DNA of 64,000 nt from Bacillus sp. SJS (GCF_000732485.2 NZ_JAQV02000015.1:124001-188000), one strand, 5' to 3'; shown: positions 36,802 to 45,609, numbered from the stretch's first letter. A program made the numbers and translations. The notes: generated by a model from the letters alone, not told the origin.

Positions 36802-38061
36802 TTATAAATTATCCCTTACAATCGGCATGCTCATACAGCGCGGGCCACCCCTGCCACGGGAAAGCTCGGAGCTTGGAATATCGATCACATCAATTCCATG
36901 CTCCCGCATAATCCGGTTAGACACATAGTTCCGGTTATAGGTCACCACAACACCGGGAGCGATTGCAAGCGTATTTGACCCATCATTCCACTGCTCTCTC
37001 GCTGCAACAATTGCGTCACCCCCGCCGCATGGAATGAGTGTGACATCGTCCAAATCAAGAACTTCCTTTAACGTTTCAATTAAATTTGTCCGGGTGGAAA
37101 TAGCTACCCTGTTCGGATCTTCGTCATGCTTTTCCAGAATGTAAATGTTCATTTCACCCGCCGGCCCCTGAATCGCAGGATGAATCGTGAATTTATCATA
37201 ATCCACCATTGTAAAGACCGTATCCAGATGCATGAATGCCCGGGATTTTGGAATTTCGATTGCAACTACCTTTTTCACCTGATCCTGTTTTTGAAACAAA
37301 TTCACCGCTAACCGTTCAATTCCGCGTGCAGATGTTCTCGCACTCACTCCGATTGCAATCGTGTCTTTGCTTAAAACCAGCTCATCTCCGCCTTCTACCG
37401 GAAAATCATAGTCCCGATTCAGCCATACCGGAATTTCCTTTGATGCGAAGCGGGGATGATAGCGGATAATATATTCCATAAACAAGGACTCCCGTCTCCT
37501 TGCTCCTTCATGCATACGATTGATCGTCAATCCGTTTCCTATGACTGCTGCCGGATCTCTTGTAAAATACAGATTTGGCATGGGATCCAAGTAGAACGGA
37601 TATTGGTCCGTCATAAATTCATATAAATGGCGTTTCCGTCCCTGATCAATTTCAGATGTCCGAACTCCTGACATGATTTTAGAAATTAGCTGCCCGCCAG
37701 GTAAATCAAGAAGAAACTCTTTTAAGCTTTCACTTGCACCATTAATATTCGACTTGCTCTCTTTTAATAGCTGATCAACAAAATCCTCTTTTGCATTACC
37801 AAAATGAAGAGCTTCTTCTGCAAGCTTTTCCAGATAGAGAACCTCCACTCCTTGATCTTTAAGGGTTTCAGCGAAAATATCATGCTCTTCCTGAATAACA
37901 GGCAAATAAGGAATATCATCAAACAGCAATTTATGTAAGAGCTCCGGTGTTAAGTTCTCCACTTCTCTTCCGGGCCGGTGAAGCATCACCGTTCTTAGTG
38001 TTCCGATCTCTGAAGTGACATTGAGTGTATCCGTACCGGCTGCATTCAGCATTTTACTCAT
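36802..38061 (-). CDS. arcA: Arginine deiminase
   Basis: A 419-residue guanidino-modifying enzyme converting arginine to citrulline and ammonia. Conserved catalytic parts: the N-terminal [12 protein letters not shown] and [13 protein letters not shown], His in [13 protein letters not shown], and the nucleophilic Cys in [11 protein letters not shown] (about residue 409). Normal length. The other deiminase-pathway genes (arcB, arcC, arcD) are not adjacent; the gene stands alone with a terminator. ATG follows GGGGGAAGAAACACG. Divergent from the response-regulator gene. Confidence 0.92.
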   Translation of the reverse strand: MSKMLNAAGTDTLNVTSEIGTLRTVMLHRPGREVENLTPELLHKLLFDDIPYLPVIQEEHDIFAETLKDQGVEVLYLEKLAEEALHFGNAKEDFVDQLLKESKSNINGASESLKEFLLDLPGGQLISKIMSGVRTSEIDQGRKRHLYEFMTDQYPFYLDPMPNLYFTRDPAAVIGNGLTINRMHEGARRRESLFMEYIIRYHPRFASKEIPVWLNRDYDFPVEGGDELVLSKDTIAIGVSARTSARGIERLAVNLFQKQDQVKKVVAIEIPKSRAFMHLDTVFTMVDYDKFTIHPAIQGPAGEMNIYILEKHDEDPNRVAISTRTNLIETLKEVLDLDDVTLIPCGGGDAIVAAREQWNDGSNTLAIAPGVVVTYNRNYVSNRIMREHGIDVIDIPSSELSRGRGGPRCMSMPIVRDNL

Positions 38062-38286
38062 CGTGTTTCTTCCCCCTTTTTCACCTTCATATCTGTACCC
38101 GGATTCTCCCTGAGAGTAACGCTAGTTATCCTTTATAAAGAGATGATATTCAGCTGCCCATCATTTGTAATGGAAAAAAAAGCTGAGTCTACAGTAAAAG
38201 AGGATGAATTACCCATATTTTTCTTAGTTAAATTTTATTTAAATTCGTGTACTATTTTCATAGAAAGCTAAACGGAGTGGATGAAC
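38062..38286. promoter_or_regulatory. Divergent promoter region arcA / response regulator
   Basis: 225 AT-rich bases must contain promoters for both genes. No ArgR or FNR box is convincing by eye. Confidence 0.4.
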
Positions 38287-39012
38287 ATGCGTACGTTAAG
38301 GATCGTAATTGCAGATGATAAGCTTGAGTCTTTGAAAATCATTCAGCACTACATTGATCAATCAGAGGATTTTAAAGTGGAAGGCATCTGCAGAGACGGA
38401 CTTGAGCTTATTGAAAAAATCCAGTATTCAAGTCCAGACCTGATCCTGGCTGATATTAACATGCCTAAAAAGAATGGAATTGACGCCATTAAAGAGTGTC
38501 TGCAAATCAATCCTGATTTGAAATTTATCTTCATCACAGGATACGATGATTATGCAGTTGAAGCTTTTAACTTATCTGCTGTGGACTATATCGTAAAGCC
38601 GGTTAAACCGGTCCGGCTGTTTACAGCTCTATATAAAGCGAAAAATTTGCTGGAACGCCAGGCTTCTTCCCTGCCATCCCCGCATAAACGGCTGAGTCTT
38701 AAATCTGCAGGCTCCATTTATTACATTCCCTTTAACGATATTATTTTCATAGAAAAGCTCGGGAAGAAATGCTTTGTTCATACGCCCAGCCAGGTTTATG
38801 AAACATATGAGGGCATTAAAACCCTCTATGAGCGGCTGGATCATTCATTTTTCCTCAGCCACCGCTCTTATGCGATTAATTTAAACCGTGTGTCTCATAT
38901 TACTCCCAGAAATGAAACCTACCAGGTATTTTTCAGCGGGTACTTGCATCATGCTTATATTTCTAAATTAAAGATTAATGAATTCCATTCTAAATTATCT
39001 TTATTTATTTAA
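38287..39012 (+). CDS. LytTR-family response regulator
   Basis: 241 residues: receiver domain 1-120 with the acidic pocket (IADD), phospho-acceptor Asp in LILADINMPKKNG, Thr in FIFITGYDD and Lys in DYIVKPVKP, and a C-terminal LytTR DNA-binding domain (about 140-240; FNDIIFIEKLGKKCFVHT, FLSHRSYAINLNRV). ATG 38287 lies 9 bases after GGAG; another in-frame ATG at 38281 is only 3 bases from it. No LytS-type kinase adjoins; the nearest kinase is a HisKA protein two genes downstream. Confidence 0.88.
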   Translation: MRTLRIVIADDKLESLKIIQHYIDQSEDFKVEGICRDGLELIEKIQYSSPDLILADINMPKKNGIDAIKECLQINPDLKFIFITGYDDYAVEAFNLSAVDYIVKPVKPVRLFTALYKAKNLLERQASSLPSPHKRLSLKSAGSIYYIPFNDIIFIEKLGKKCFVHTPSQVYETYEGIKTLYERLDHSFFLSHRSYAINLNRVSHITPRNETYQVFFSGYLHHAYISKLKINEFHSKLSLFI

Positions 39013-39257
39013 AGCTGCAAAGCTCTTGTCATCATTTCATACAGGGAAATTGCTGAACACATTTAGAGCATCGAGAGTTGACTATACTTTCGTGCTCTTA
39101 TTTGTGCTTAAAATGTCTCTTTTTGGGAACAAACGGACGTTTATCCATCCCAATAAGCGTTATATCCCTCCTAAAATGCCTCCAGTCTAATCGACAGAAT
39201 TTTCAGCTTCTCCTATTATAAAGAAGGAATGGGTATTTTTTACTAAGGGGATGAAAC

Positions 39258-41015
39258 ATGAGAAAAACATCATTAGAGCTGCTCCAACCAGGAATCATAT
39301 TGGCAGAGGATATTTATGCAGACCAAACATTGATTGTTAAAAAAGGAACCTTGACGGACTCTTATTTAGTTGAAAAGCTGAAAAAACGGGGAGTAACTCA
39401 AGTTCTGGCATTACATCCGGCAAGTGAATTAAAACCTGCGCTTATGACCCTTATCCAGAGCATTCCTTCTGAAGGCAATACCCATTATGAACAAACCATT
39501 CAAGATCTATTTTTTGGATCGCTTTTGAAAATAACAGATGATAAACGCTATGGAATTTCACTGAATCTTAATGAATCCATTTATCTGCTTTTAACCTATT
39601 TTACAGAAATTATGAAAATAGATTCCATCTATTCAAAAATGCTTCAGCTGAAGAACAATGATATAAACACCTTCCTGCATTCAGTGGATGTATTTATCCT
39701 GTTTACCCTGCTGGCTAAAAAAATGAACCTGCCAGACCTCGAACAGCAAAGTAAGTCTGCCTTGGTCCATGATATTGGAAAAGCAGATTTGCCTGGCATG
39801 CTCCTTTTAAAACAAGACAAACTGACTAAACTGGAATTTGACATTATAAAGACTCACCCTTTGCTGGGGTACGATTATTTAAAAGGTCATCCTGAGACTG
39901 CCGGATATGCCGAACTTGCGAAAGTCCATCATGAAAGGATGGATGGAAGCGGATATCCTGACGGCTTGCTTGCTGATGATCTTTCTTTAGCTGCCAGAAT
40001 TTTGATGATTGCAGACGTTTACTCTGCTCTTACCTTAAAAAGAATGTATCGGGCGCCTCTTCCAGCAGAGGAAGCGTTAGCTACTCTTTCCCGTGACGCT
40101 CACCTTTACGACCAAGAAGTCCTGAAGCAGTTTATGCATCTGCTCCATATTTACCCTGCTGGAACAGAGGTTGTCCTAACAAACGGATGGACCTGTGCGG
40201 TAAAAGGACATACACCCAATTTTCCGTATCTTTTATCTCTGGAAAATTTGGAGAGCGGAGAGCTTTTTCCCATTCCTCCTGACCTTTCACTGAAGGTCGA
40301 GAATATCCTCGATTGGAGCGGGGCTGAGAAAAGCGTTTCAAAAAAAATACGTTGGGAACATTTTATCTCTGAATTAGTATCCGGAAATAAGGAGATGGCT
40401 TTCACACATTTTGAAGCGCTGGCAGACGGGATGCGGGTAGAGGATATATACAGACTTATCTTGTGCAAGGCTGCCATGGAACTCGCCCAGTCCTATAAAG
40501 ACCGTTTTCTCAGCCGAACAAGTCTTCACATCGCAGACGATATCCTTTGCCATATTCTGAATAAGAAAAGAGAATGCTACTCAAGCATGATATCCAACCG
40601 CCTGAAGGTGATGACCGTTTTCATTGAGAGTGAAACCTTTCATTTTCCCTGCATGATGTTTAACGACTTTTTTACAGCGAATGGCTGGGAGACGGTTAAG
40701 CATCTTGGATCTGAACCGCAGGAGATTGTGGATCTGGCTGAAAAAAGAAAGCTAAAATATATTTGCTTTACCGTTACTAATAAGTATTCTCTAGCGACTG
40801 TCACTGCACTTGCTGATGCATTAAAAGCAATCAATCCAAATGTAATTCTAATGATTTTCAAGGAATTTTATACGACTGAACCAATTGAAAAGGGAGCAGC
40901 CGACTTCCTTGCATCAAGTCCTGAGATGGCTGTGCAGAGACTTTCCCTTTTAGAAAACCCTGATTTTTGGCAGCGGCATTTTAGTGAGAAATTTACTGCT
41001 GCAGACGGAGAATAA
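39258..41015 (+). CDS. HD-GYP domain protein with degenerate B12-binding-like C-terminal domain
   Basis: A 585-residue soluble protein. Residues about 130-300 form an HD-GYP domain with H141, HD at 171-172, H200 and the full signature VHHERMDGSGYPDG (223-236), the metal site of c-di-GMP phosphodiesterases. Residues about 361-435 resemble the four-helix cap and 450-560 the Rossmann unit of cobalamin-binding (MetH/CarH-type) domains: FHFPCMMFNDFFTANGWETV keeps the His (H462) of the E-x-H-x-x-G motif but lacks its Gly. Light or B12 sensing is therefore only a possibility. It ends one base before the kinase start; they are co-expressed. Confidence 0.85.
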   Translation: MRKTSLELLQPGIILAEDIYADQTLIVKKGTLTDSYLVEKLKKRGVTQVLALHPASELKPALMTLIQSIPSEGNTHYEQTIQDLFFGSLLKITDDKRYGISLNLNESIYLLLTYFTEIMKIDSIYSKMLQLKNNDINTFLHSVDVFILFTLLAKKMNLPDLEQQSKSALVHDIGKADLPGMLLLKQDKLTKLEFDIIKTHPLLGYDYLKGHPETAGYAELAKVHHERMDGSGYPDGLLADDLSLAARILMIADVYSALTLKRMYRAPLPAEEALATLSRDAHLYDQEVLKQFMHLLHIYPAGTEVVLTNGWTCAVKGHTPNFPYLLSLENLESGELFPIPPDLSLKVENILDWSGAEKSVSKKIRWEHFISELVSGNKEMAFTHFEALADGMRVEDIYRLILCKAAMELAQSYKDRFLSRTSLHIADDILCHILNKKRECYSSMISNRLKVMTVFIESETFHFPCMMFNDFFTANGWETVKHLGSEPQEIVDLAEKRKLKYICFTVTNKYSLATVTALADALKAINPNVILMIFKEFYTTEPIEKGAADFLASSPEMAVQRLSLLENPDFWQRHFSEKFTAADGE

Positions 41016-41016
41016 C

Positions 41017-42612
41017 ATGTCCTTCCATATTGAAACCTTTGAAAAAAATGAGAATGAAGATGCATACATAAGCCTGGATCATTCATGGTGTATTCAATTT
41101 ATCAATGCACAAGGAGCCAAATTATTTAGAGATACTCCGCACAATTGCATCGGCCGAAACGTGATGGATTATTTGAAACATGACGATGCCAGGACGTTTA
41201 AAGCTCTTTTTACAGAAGCGATCCAGCACAAAGAAAGCAGCCGCCTGAAGCTTACCTATCAAATCGATGATGTATTGAAAAGGGTCGAAATCTGTGTCTA
41301 TCCTGCAGAAAGCGGAATCAGCCTTGTATTCAAAGACATGACAGCAGCATACAAAGTTGAGAAGGCCATTCATGCTAAAAATGAAAAACTAACACTGCTA
41401 AGCGAGACAGCGAGCGGCATGATTGAGAGCCAGAAACCAACTGAGCTCCTTGACACCCTGTTCAATAAACTTTCCGACTATCTCGACCTGGATGTTTATA
41501 TTAACTATATGGCGAAGCCTTCTTCAGGAAATTTGGTCCTTGCGAATTATTCAGGAATTACAGCTAAAGAGGCAAAAGCTATTGCGGTAATTGACTTCGG
41601 ACAGGCTGTTTGCGGAGCGGTAGCTGAGAGCAAGGATGCAATGATTATTGAAAACGTTCAAAGTTCACTTGAAAACAGAGTCCAGATCATCAAAGAATTT
41701 GGGATAAAAGCCTATGTGTCCCATCCGCTCGTATCTCATGGCAAATTGCTTGGCACCTTGTCATTCGGCTCGAAAACCCGATCCCAATTCAAAGCTTCGG
41801 AAATTGAGCTCATTCAGACTGCTTGTACCCAGCTATCCAATCTGCTTGAGCGGATTTGCATGATTGCCGAACTGAAGAAAAACAATATTGCCCTTACGGA
41901 AGCAAAAGATGCCGCTGAGAAAGCAAGCAAAGCGAAATCCCATTTTCTATCAATGATGAGCCATGAATTGAGAACACCGCTTCATACAATAATGGGATTC
42001 TCCGATATTCTACTTGATAAAAAGGACGAACCATTAACGAACCGCCAGAAAGAGAAAATCAGTAAAATATCCAACGCAGCGGACCATTTGCTCCACGTCA
42101 TTAACGATATCCTTGATTTGGTCAGGCTGGAAAAAGGAAAGCCATTCATAAAAAATGAAATCACTCCTGTAAAAAAAATTGTGAAAGACAGCATCAAATG
42201 GATCCTTCCTTTTGCAGAAACAAAGGGGATTACAATTGAAACAAACCTTCATGGCCAGGGTGAAATATTTCTTACAGCCAACAAAGTCAGGTTAAAGCAA
42301 ATCATGCTCAACCTGCTCTCAAATGCCGTCAAATACAATCGCGACCATGGCCGTATCGAGGTAATCGTATCTCAAGAAATAGACTTCGCTCTCATCCAAA
42401 TAAAAGATACCGGATTTGGAATATCAAAGGAAGATGAACTTCGGATTTTCGATCCATTTTTCAGATCTGACAGCCATTATTGGGATGTGGAAGGTTCCGG
42501 TGTGGGATTATCGCTGACAAAGCAGCTTGCAGACGAAATGGGAGGATCTTTAGGAGTAAAAAGCACGCTTGGAGAAGGGAGCCTATTTTGGCTGAAACTC
42601 CCCCTTAAATAA
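41017..42612 (+). CDS. Cytosolic PAS-GAF histidine kinase
   Basis: 531 residues without membrane spans: PAS-like domain (about 15-110), GAF domain (about 125-285), HisKA with the phospho-acceptor H316 in MMSHELRTPLH, and HATPase_c with N box LNLLSNAVKYN, G1 DTGFGI, F FDPFFR and G2 GSGVGLSL. Start ATG 41017 follows GGAGAATAAC and sits one base after the HD-GYP stop codon. It probably senses an intracellular signal and may feed the LytTR regulator or the HD-GYP protein; partners are inferred from position only. Confidence 0.9.
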   Translation: MSFHIETFEKNENEDAYISLDHSWCIQFINAQGAKLFRDTPHNCIGRNVMDYLKHDDARTFKALFTEAIQHKESSRLKLTYQIDDVLKRVEICVYPAESGISLVFKDMTAAYKVEKAIHAKNEKLTLLSETASGMIESQKPTELLDTLFNKLSDYLDLDVYINYMAKPSSGNLVLANYSGITAKEAKAIAVIDFGQAVCGAVAESKDAMIIENVQSSLENRVQIIKEFGIKAYVSHPLVSHGKLLGTLSFGSKTRSQFKASEIELIQTACTQLSNLLERICMIAELKKNNIALTEAKDAAEKASKAKSHFLSMMSHELRTPLHTIMGFSDILLDKKDEPLTNRQKEKISKISNAADHLLHVINDILDLVRLEKGKPFIKNEITPVKKIVKDSIKWILPFAETKGITIETNLHGQGEIFLTANKVRLKQIMLNLLSNAVKYNRDHGRIEVIVSQEIDFALIQIKDTGFGISKEDELRIFDPFFRSDSHYWDVEGSGVGLSLTKQLADEMGGSLGVKSTLGEGSLFWLKLPLK

Positions 42613-42629
42613 TCAGGGGGAGAACCCGT

Positions 42630-42980
42630 TCATCGCTCAGAAAGTAGTTGATTGGCCGCGCGAAGATATTGGACATAATCATTTTTTTCAGGAGCTTCAA
42701 CCGTTTCCAGCGCTTTTTCAATCCGCTCGAAGTTGTCCATCAGATGCTCCTTTTTCATTCCTCTTGAGGTCAATACATTGTTAAGCCAAACAGCATAATC
42801 CGTAAAAATTTTAGGCATCTGCGCTTCATAAGCTGTAGCCAAATGCTTTAAATGATGCTCATTATCTTCCCGGCATTTCCGCTTCCCCGTCTCTCCATAT
42901 TTTTCGAGCAGCTCAGGGTAATGCTCATATATGCCTTCCACCACTTGCTCTATAATTTCATCTTTAATTTGCGGATTCAC
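42630..42980 (-). CDS. Small helical protein, possibly related to the N-terminal domain of B12-binding regulators
   Basis: 116 residues, charged and helical (EGIYEHYPELLEKYGETG, EDNEHHLKHLATAYE, FTDYAVWLNNVLTSRGM). From memory, this pattern resembles the domain that precedes B12-binding modules in some sensor proteins, where it also carries YHLxYL and FxdYvxWL motifs; here it stands alone. The GTG start at 42980 overlaps the TGA of the upstream gene (GTGA), implying translational coupling. Function unknown. Confidence 0.6.
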   Translation of the reverse strand: MNPQIKDEIIEQVVEGIYEHYPELLEKYGETGKRKCREDNEHHLKHLATAYEAQMPKIFTDYAVWLNNVLTSRGMKKEHLMDNFERIEKALETVEAPEKNDYVQYLRAANQLLSER

Positions 42981-43282
42981 GTCGCAACCACCTCATACTT
43001 TTTCACAGTCGGCACAATGGCTGCAAGCTCTTGATCAGGGTAGTTTTTCTCATGCTCATGCACCTTTTTAAAGGCGTCGCTTTGGACCCATTTCATATAA
43101 TGATCTTTCGTTTCCCATTCAATTTGAACCGTAAGCTCTCCCTTTTTCTTTTCATTTTGAAGGAGCTGAAAGGAAAGGAAACCTTCATACTGATCAACCA
43201 TTTTCGATCTTGTTTTATAAATGGAAATGACCTCATCTGCTTTATTCTCAGGTACGTTAAATGTAGAATGAACGATATACAA
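42977..43282 (-). CDS. Haem-degrading monooxygenase-like (antibiotic biosynthesis monooxygenase fold) protein
   Basis: About 101 residues of the ABM ferredoxin-like dimer fold (IVHSTFNVPENKADEV...GFLSFQLLQNEKK...WETKDHYMKWVQSDAFKKVH), close to HmoA/HmoB/IsdG proteins that open haem and release iron. The catalytic triad cannot be verified from sequence alone. TTG 43282 lies 9 bases after GAGGAG; the in-frame ATG at 43291 directly abuts that site. First of a coupled two-gene unit. Confidence 0.72.
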   Translation of the reverse strand: MYIVHSTFNVPENKADEVISIYKTRSKMVDQYEGFLSFQLLQNEKKKGELTVQIEWETKDHYMKWVQSDAFKKVHEHEKNYPDQELAAIVPTVKKYEVVAT

Positions 43283-43414
43283 CGATTTCATCTCCTCTTT
43301 TTGTATCCTCTTCAACCTAACATAAAATCAGGCTCGAGAATACAAACTTGACAGGAAAGATTTTTCCAATCTAACTTTCAGTATAAGGTATGAGCAACCA
43401 ATTTTCTACATGAA

Positions 43415-43444
43415 AAAGAGGCGCAGACTAGTCGGCGCCTCTTT
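43415..43444. terminator. Bidirectional terminator next to hpf
   Basis: AAAGAGGCGC / GCGCCTCTTT, perfect 10-bp stem with a 10-base loop, 12 bp past the hpf stop codon. Confidence 0.87.
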
Positions 43445-43455
43445 CTAGTTAAAGC

Positions 43456-44025
43456 TTATTCGTTCGGCTCAATGACGCCGTATTTTCCATCTTTTCTTTT
43501 GTAAACAACATTTGTGCGGTTTGATTCTGCATTCGTAAAGACGAAGAAATTATGCCCCAGCATATTCATCTGAAGAATCGCTTCTTCACTATCCATTGGT
43601 TTCAACGTGAAACGCTTCGTTCTCACGACTTCCATGGTGTCTTCATCTTCTTCCTGAGTCTGAACGGCAGTTGGCGTTTCAACCGGATTTCCATTCGCAA
43701 ACATCAGTTTAGCTGAATCCTGGTCACGGAACTTGCGATTAACCTTTGTTTTGTGTTTTCGAATTTGGCGCTCAAGCTTGTTCGTCACAAGATCGATAGC
43801 CGCATACATATCCTCATTATGCTCTTCGCCGCGAAGGACGAGATTCGTCATTGGGATTGTAACCTCTACCTTGGATTCCATATCACTGTAGTAGCTGAGA
43901 TTCACGTGAACATCTGCATCCACGGACTCCTGAAAGTACCTTTCAAGCTTCCCAATCTTCTTCTCCACGTAATCTCTTAAAGCTGGAGTTACCTCAATAT
44001 TTTCCCCTCTGACACTGTATCTCAT
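43456..44025 (-). CDS. hpf: Long-form ribosome hibernation promoting factor
   Basis: 189 residues: the N-terminal S30AE domain (MRYSVRGENIEVTPALRDYV, about 1-100) and a C-terminal dimerisation domain (VVRTKRFTLKPMDSEEAILQMNMLGHNFFVF). The long form pairs 70S ribosomes into inactive 100S dimers in stationary phase and stress. ATG is preceded by GGAGGAGTTTTTA. A sigma-B-like promoter lies upstream at 44069-44095. Confidence 0.93.
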   Translation of the reverse strand: MRYSVRGENIEVTPALRDYVEKKIGKLERYFQESVDADVHVNLSYYSDMESKVEVTIPMTNLVLRGEEHNEDMYAAIDLVTNKLERQIRKHKTKVNRKFRDQDSAKLMFANGNPVETPTAVQTQEEDEDTMEVVRTKRFTLKPMDSEEAILQMNMLGHNFFVFTNAESNRTNVVYKRKDGKYGVIEPNE

Positions 44026-44068
44026 TAAAAACTCCTCCTTTGTAAAGGATATGTAAACTTATTTCTAC

Positions 44069-44095
44069 TTTCCCCTCTTGGATTCCTGCTCAAAC
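44069..44095 (-). promoter_or_regulatory. Sigma-B-like promoter of hpf
   Basis: GTTTGA, 15 bases, GGGAAA on the minus strand; the consensus is GTTTAA-N(12-16)-GGGWAW. hpf (yvyD) of B. subtilis is known to be under sigma-B and sigma-H control, which agrees. Confidence 0.5.
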
Positions 44096-44212
44096 GTAAA
44101 ATTAGTGTGAAGGAATCGTGAAATTTGTAAAATCATGCAGAATGGTTAGGGAATTTGACCTTTTTGAAGAGAAAGAGAGGGTGCGGCAGCGCGCTCCACC
44201 CTCCAATGCAGG

Positions 44213-44330
44213 CCGATATCGGCTGTTATCTGGATATATCGGCTATTATCAGAATATATCGACCGAAATAAAAATATATCGGCTATTTTAAAATTATATC
44301 GGCTATTATTTTTATATATCGACTTTTCGA
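44213..44330. repeat. ATATCGRC tandem repeat with exact 20-bp period
   Basis: ATATC occurs with its C at 44220, 44240, 44260, 44280, 44300 and 44320, followed by GGCT or GACC/GACT and then ten A/T-rich bases. Six units with perfect 20-bp spacing. Located between the hpf promoter region and the terminator of the next gene; related to the 12783-12900 array. Confidence 0.85.
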
Positions 44331-44351
44331 CAATTTTCAAGTCTCATCAAA

Positions 44352-44380
44352 CAAAAAAACCGCCTGGATTCCAAGCGGCT
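44352..44380 (-). terminator. Terminator of the 136-residue protein gene
   Basis: CCGCTTGG / CCAGGCGG (one wobble) with a 3-base loop, followed by seven T residues on the minus strand. Confidence 0.8.
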
Positions 44381-44789
44381 ACTGCAAAATATACGGCTGA
44401 AGTCTTTTTTGAATCCCATCTTTCCATAATACAAATACAGGAGCCAGGCGATCTTTTAAATACGTTTCATACGTCAGCGGCTGAAAAAACATAAATTCCA
44501 AATGATCCAGTTCATGAATGACCTCATCAAACCTTCTGATTTCAAGAAGCAGCAACGGATCCTCCTCCGCCACTGAATCCATAATCAGCACGTTTGAACT
44601 GTCAATGTGATAAAAAGCCCTCATAATATCAGAAAAAACCTTTTCTGCCTCTGTCAATTCAAGTTTATGAAAGCTCTCCAGCACATAATCCAGCCCTTCT
44701 TGAACTGTGTTCAGCAAGTGATAATAGAAATGATACAATTCAAAGCGCTCATATGCGTTCAAGTCATCCACCCTCGATATATAGGTCAT
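44379..44789 (-). CDS. Conserved helical protein of unknown function near flagellar genes
   Basis: 136 residues, acidic and all-helical by appearance (FELYHFYYHLLNTVQEGLDYVLESFHKLEL). No enzyme motif, signal or membrane span is visible and the family is not recognised with confidence. It lies between hpf and fliT on the same strand, separated from fliT by a terminator and a short frame, so a motility role is only suggested by position. Its stop codon lies 3 bases from a good terminator. Confidence 0.6.
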   Translation of the reverse strand: MTYISRVDDLNAYERFELYHFYYHLLNTVQEGLDYVLESFHKLELTEAEKVFSDIMRAFYHIDSSNVLIMDSVAEEDPLLLLEIRRFDEVIHELDHLEFMFFQPLTYETYLKDRLAPVFVLWKDGIQKRLQPYILQ

Positions 44790-44929
44790 TTATACTATAT
44801 TTTATATCGGTCGCTAGGCGGAATTGTTGATAGTAGAGCGCACATTAAATTAACATTTTTAACCAAAAATAGGAATTTAAATAAATTTGTCAATTATCCA
44901 GTGACCCAGAAAGGCAATTTGCACAGGAA

Positions 44930-45067
44930 TCATAATAAGCGGCATGCAGCCATCAAAGCTGCAGCATCTATCTGCACAGCCGTCGAGACAGCCATCTTTG
45001 GATTCTTTTTTCTTTTTTTCTTGGGCGATACAGGTTTTTTATATTTATTTTGATTTAGAAAATTCAT
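44930..45067 (-). CDS. Candidate 45-residue basic/hydrophobic protein
   Basis: ATG 45067 is preceded by AAAGGAGATCTT, a near-perfect ribosome-binding site. The product is MNFLNQNKYKKPVSPKKKRK, continuing basic and then a hydrophobic helix (AVSTAVQIDAAALMAACRL). Not recognised. A basic half plus a short apolar half could mean membrane association. No terminator or promoter was identified around it. Confidence 0.45.
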   Translation of the reverse strand: MNFLNQNKYKKPVSPKKKRKKNPKMAVSTAVQIDAAALMAACRLL

Positions 45068-45219
45068 AAGATCTCCTTTAAAGTGAATCTGGATCGACAA
45101 GTTAACCCGTTTTAATTGAATGAAAAACCCAAATACATTATAAGGAAAAATAAAGAAAATTAGCAGTCCAGAAAGACTCAAATCTTCAGTTTTACCAATT
45201 TATATTTTTTTGGAAAACA

Positions 45220-45254
45220 AGAAAACTCCCTGCCCACTATCGGGAAGAGAGTCT
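45220..45254 (-). terminator. Terminator of the flaG-fliDST operon
   Basis: ACTCtCTtCCC / GGGcAGgGAGT hairpin (6-base loop, two mismatches) followed by TTTTC on the minus strand, just after fliT. Confidence 0.65.
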
Positions 45255-45258
45255 CACC

Positions 45259-45609
45259 TTATTTCCGTTTATCATAAAACATCCCATCCGCTTGAACAGA
45301 CTGATAGGGATTTACGTATTTGTTCGCCCCATCCTTGGTTTTTTTCAAGCGCTGCATGTCTGCCTGGATGATGGTTTTTACCATGCTCATTTTCTGAACG
45401 ATCTCTTTGTTCCACTCATTAATCTCATGAAGCTGTTCTTTTTCACGGTCTGTAAATGGTGCTGCAATGTTTTTCATGGCAGCTTCCCGCTCATTAAGCT
45501 TGTTGTCGATTTGCCCAATCAAGGTATCCCGTTCATCCTGTTTTGCAGGCTGGTCAAGCAAATTCAGGAGCTGCGCTGTAAGGGTGTGAACCTCAAATAC
45601 AGAGCTCAT
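45259..45609 (-). CDS. fliT: Flagellar export chaperone FliT
   Basis: 116 residues, helical, with the Bacillus FliT layout (SVFEVHTLTAQLLNLLDQP, REKEQLHEINEWNKEIV). In Bacillus FliT assists export of FliD. Its ATG overlaps the fliS stop (TAATG), giving translational coupling. Last gene of the flaG-fliD-fliS-fliT operon. Confidence 0.85.
   Translation of the reverse strand: MSSVFEVHTLTAQLLNLLDQPAKQDERDTLIGQIDNKLNEREAAMKNIAAPFTDREKEQLHEINEWNKEIVQKMSMVKTIIQADMQRLKKTKDGANKYVNPYQSVQADGMFYDKRK

Noticed and set aside
42598-42622. CTCCCCCT/AGGGGGAG hairpin at the end of the kinase gene
   Set aside because: Good stem but no T tract on either strand; not called a terminator.
44146-44340. 64-codon minus frame
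   Set aside because: It lies entirely over the ATATCGRC repeat.
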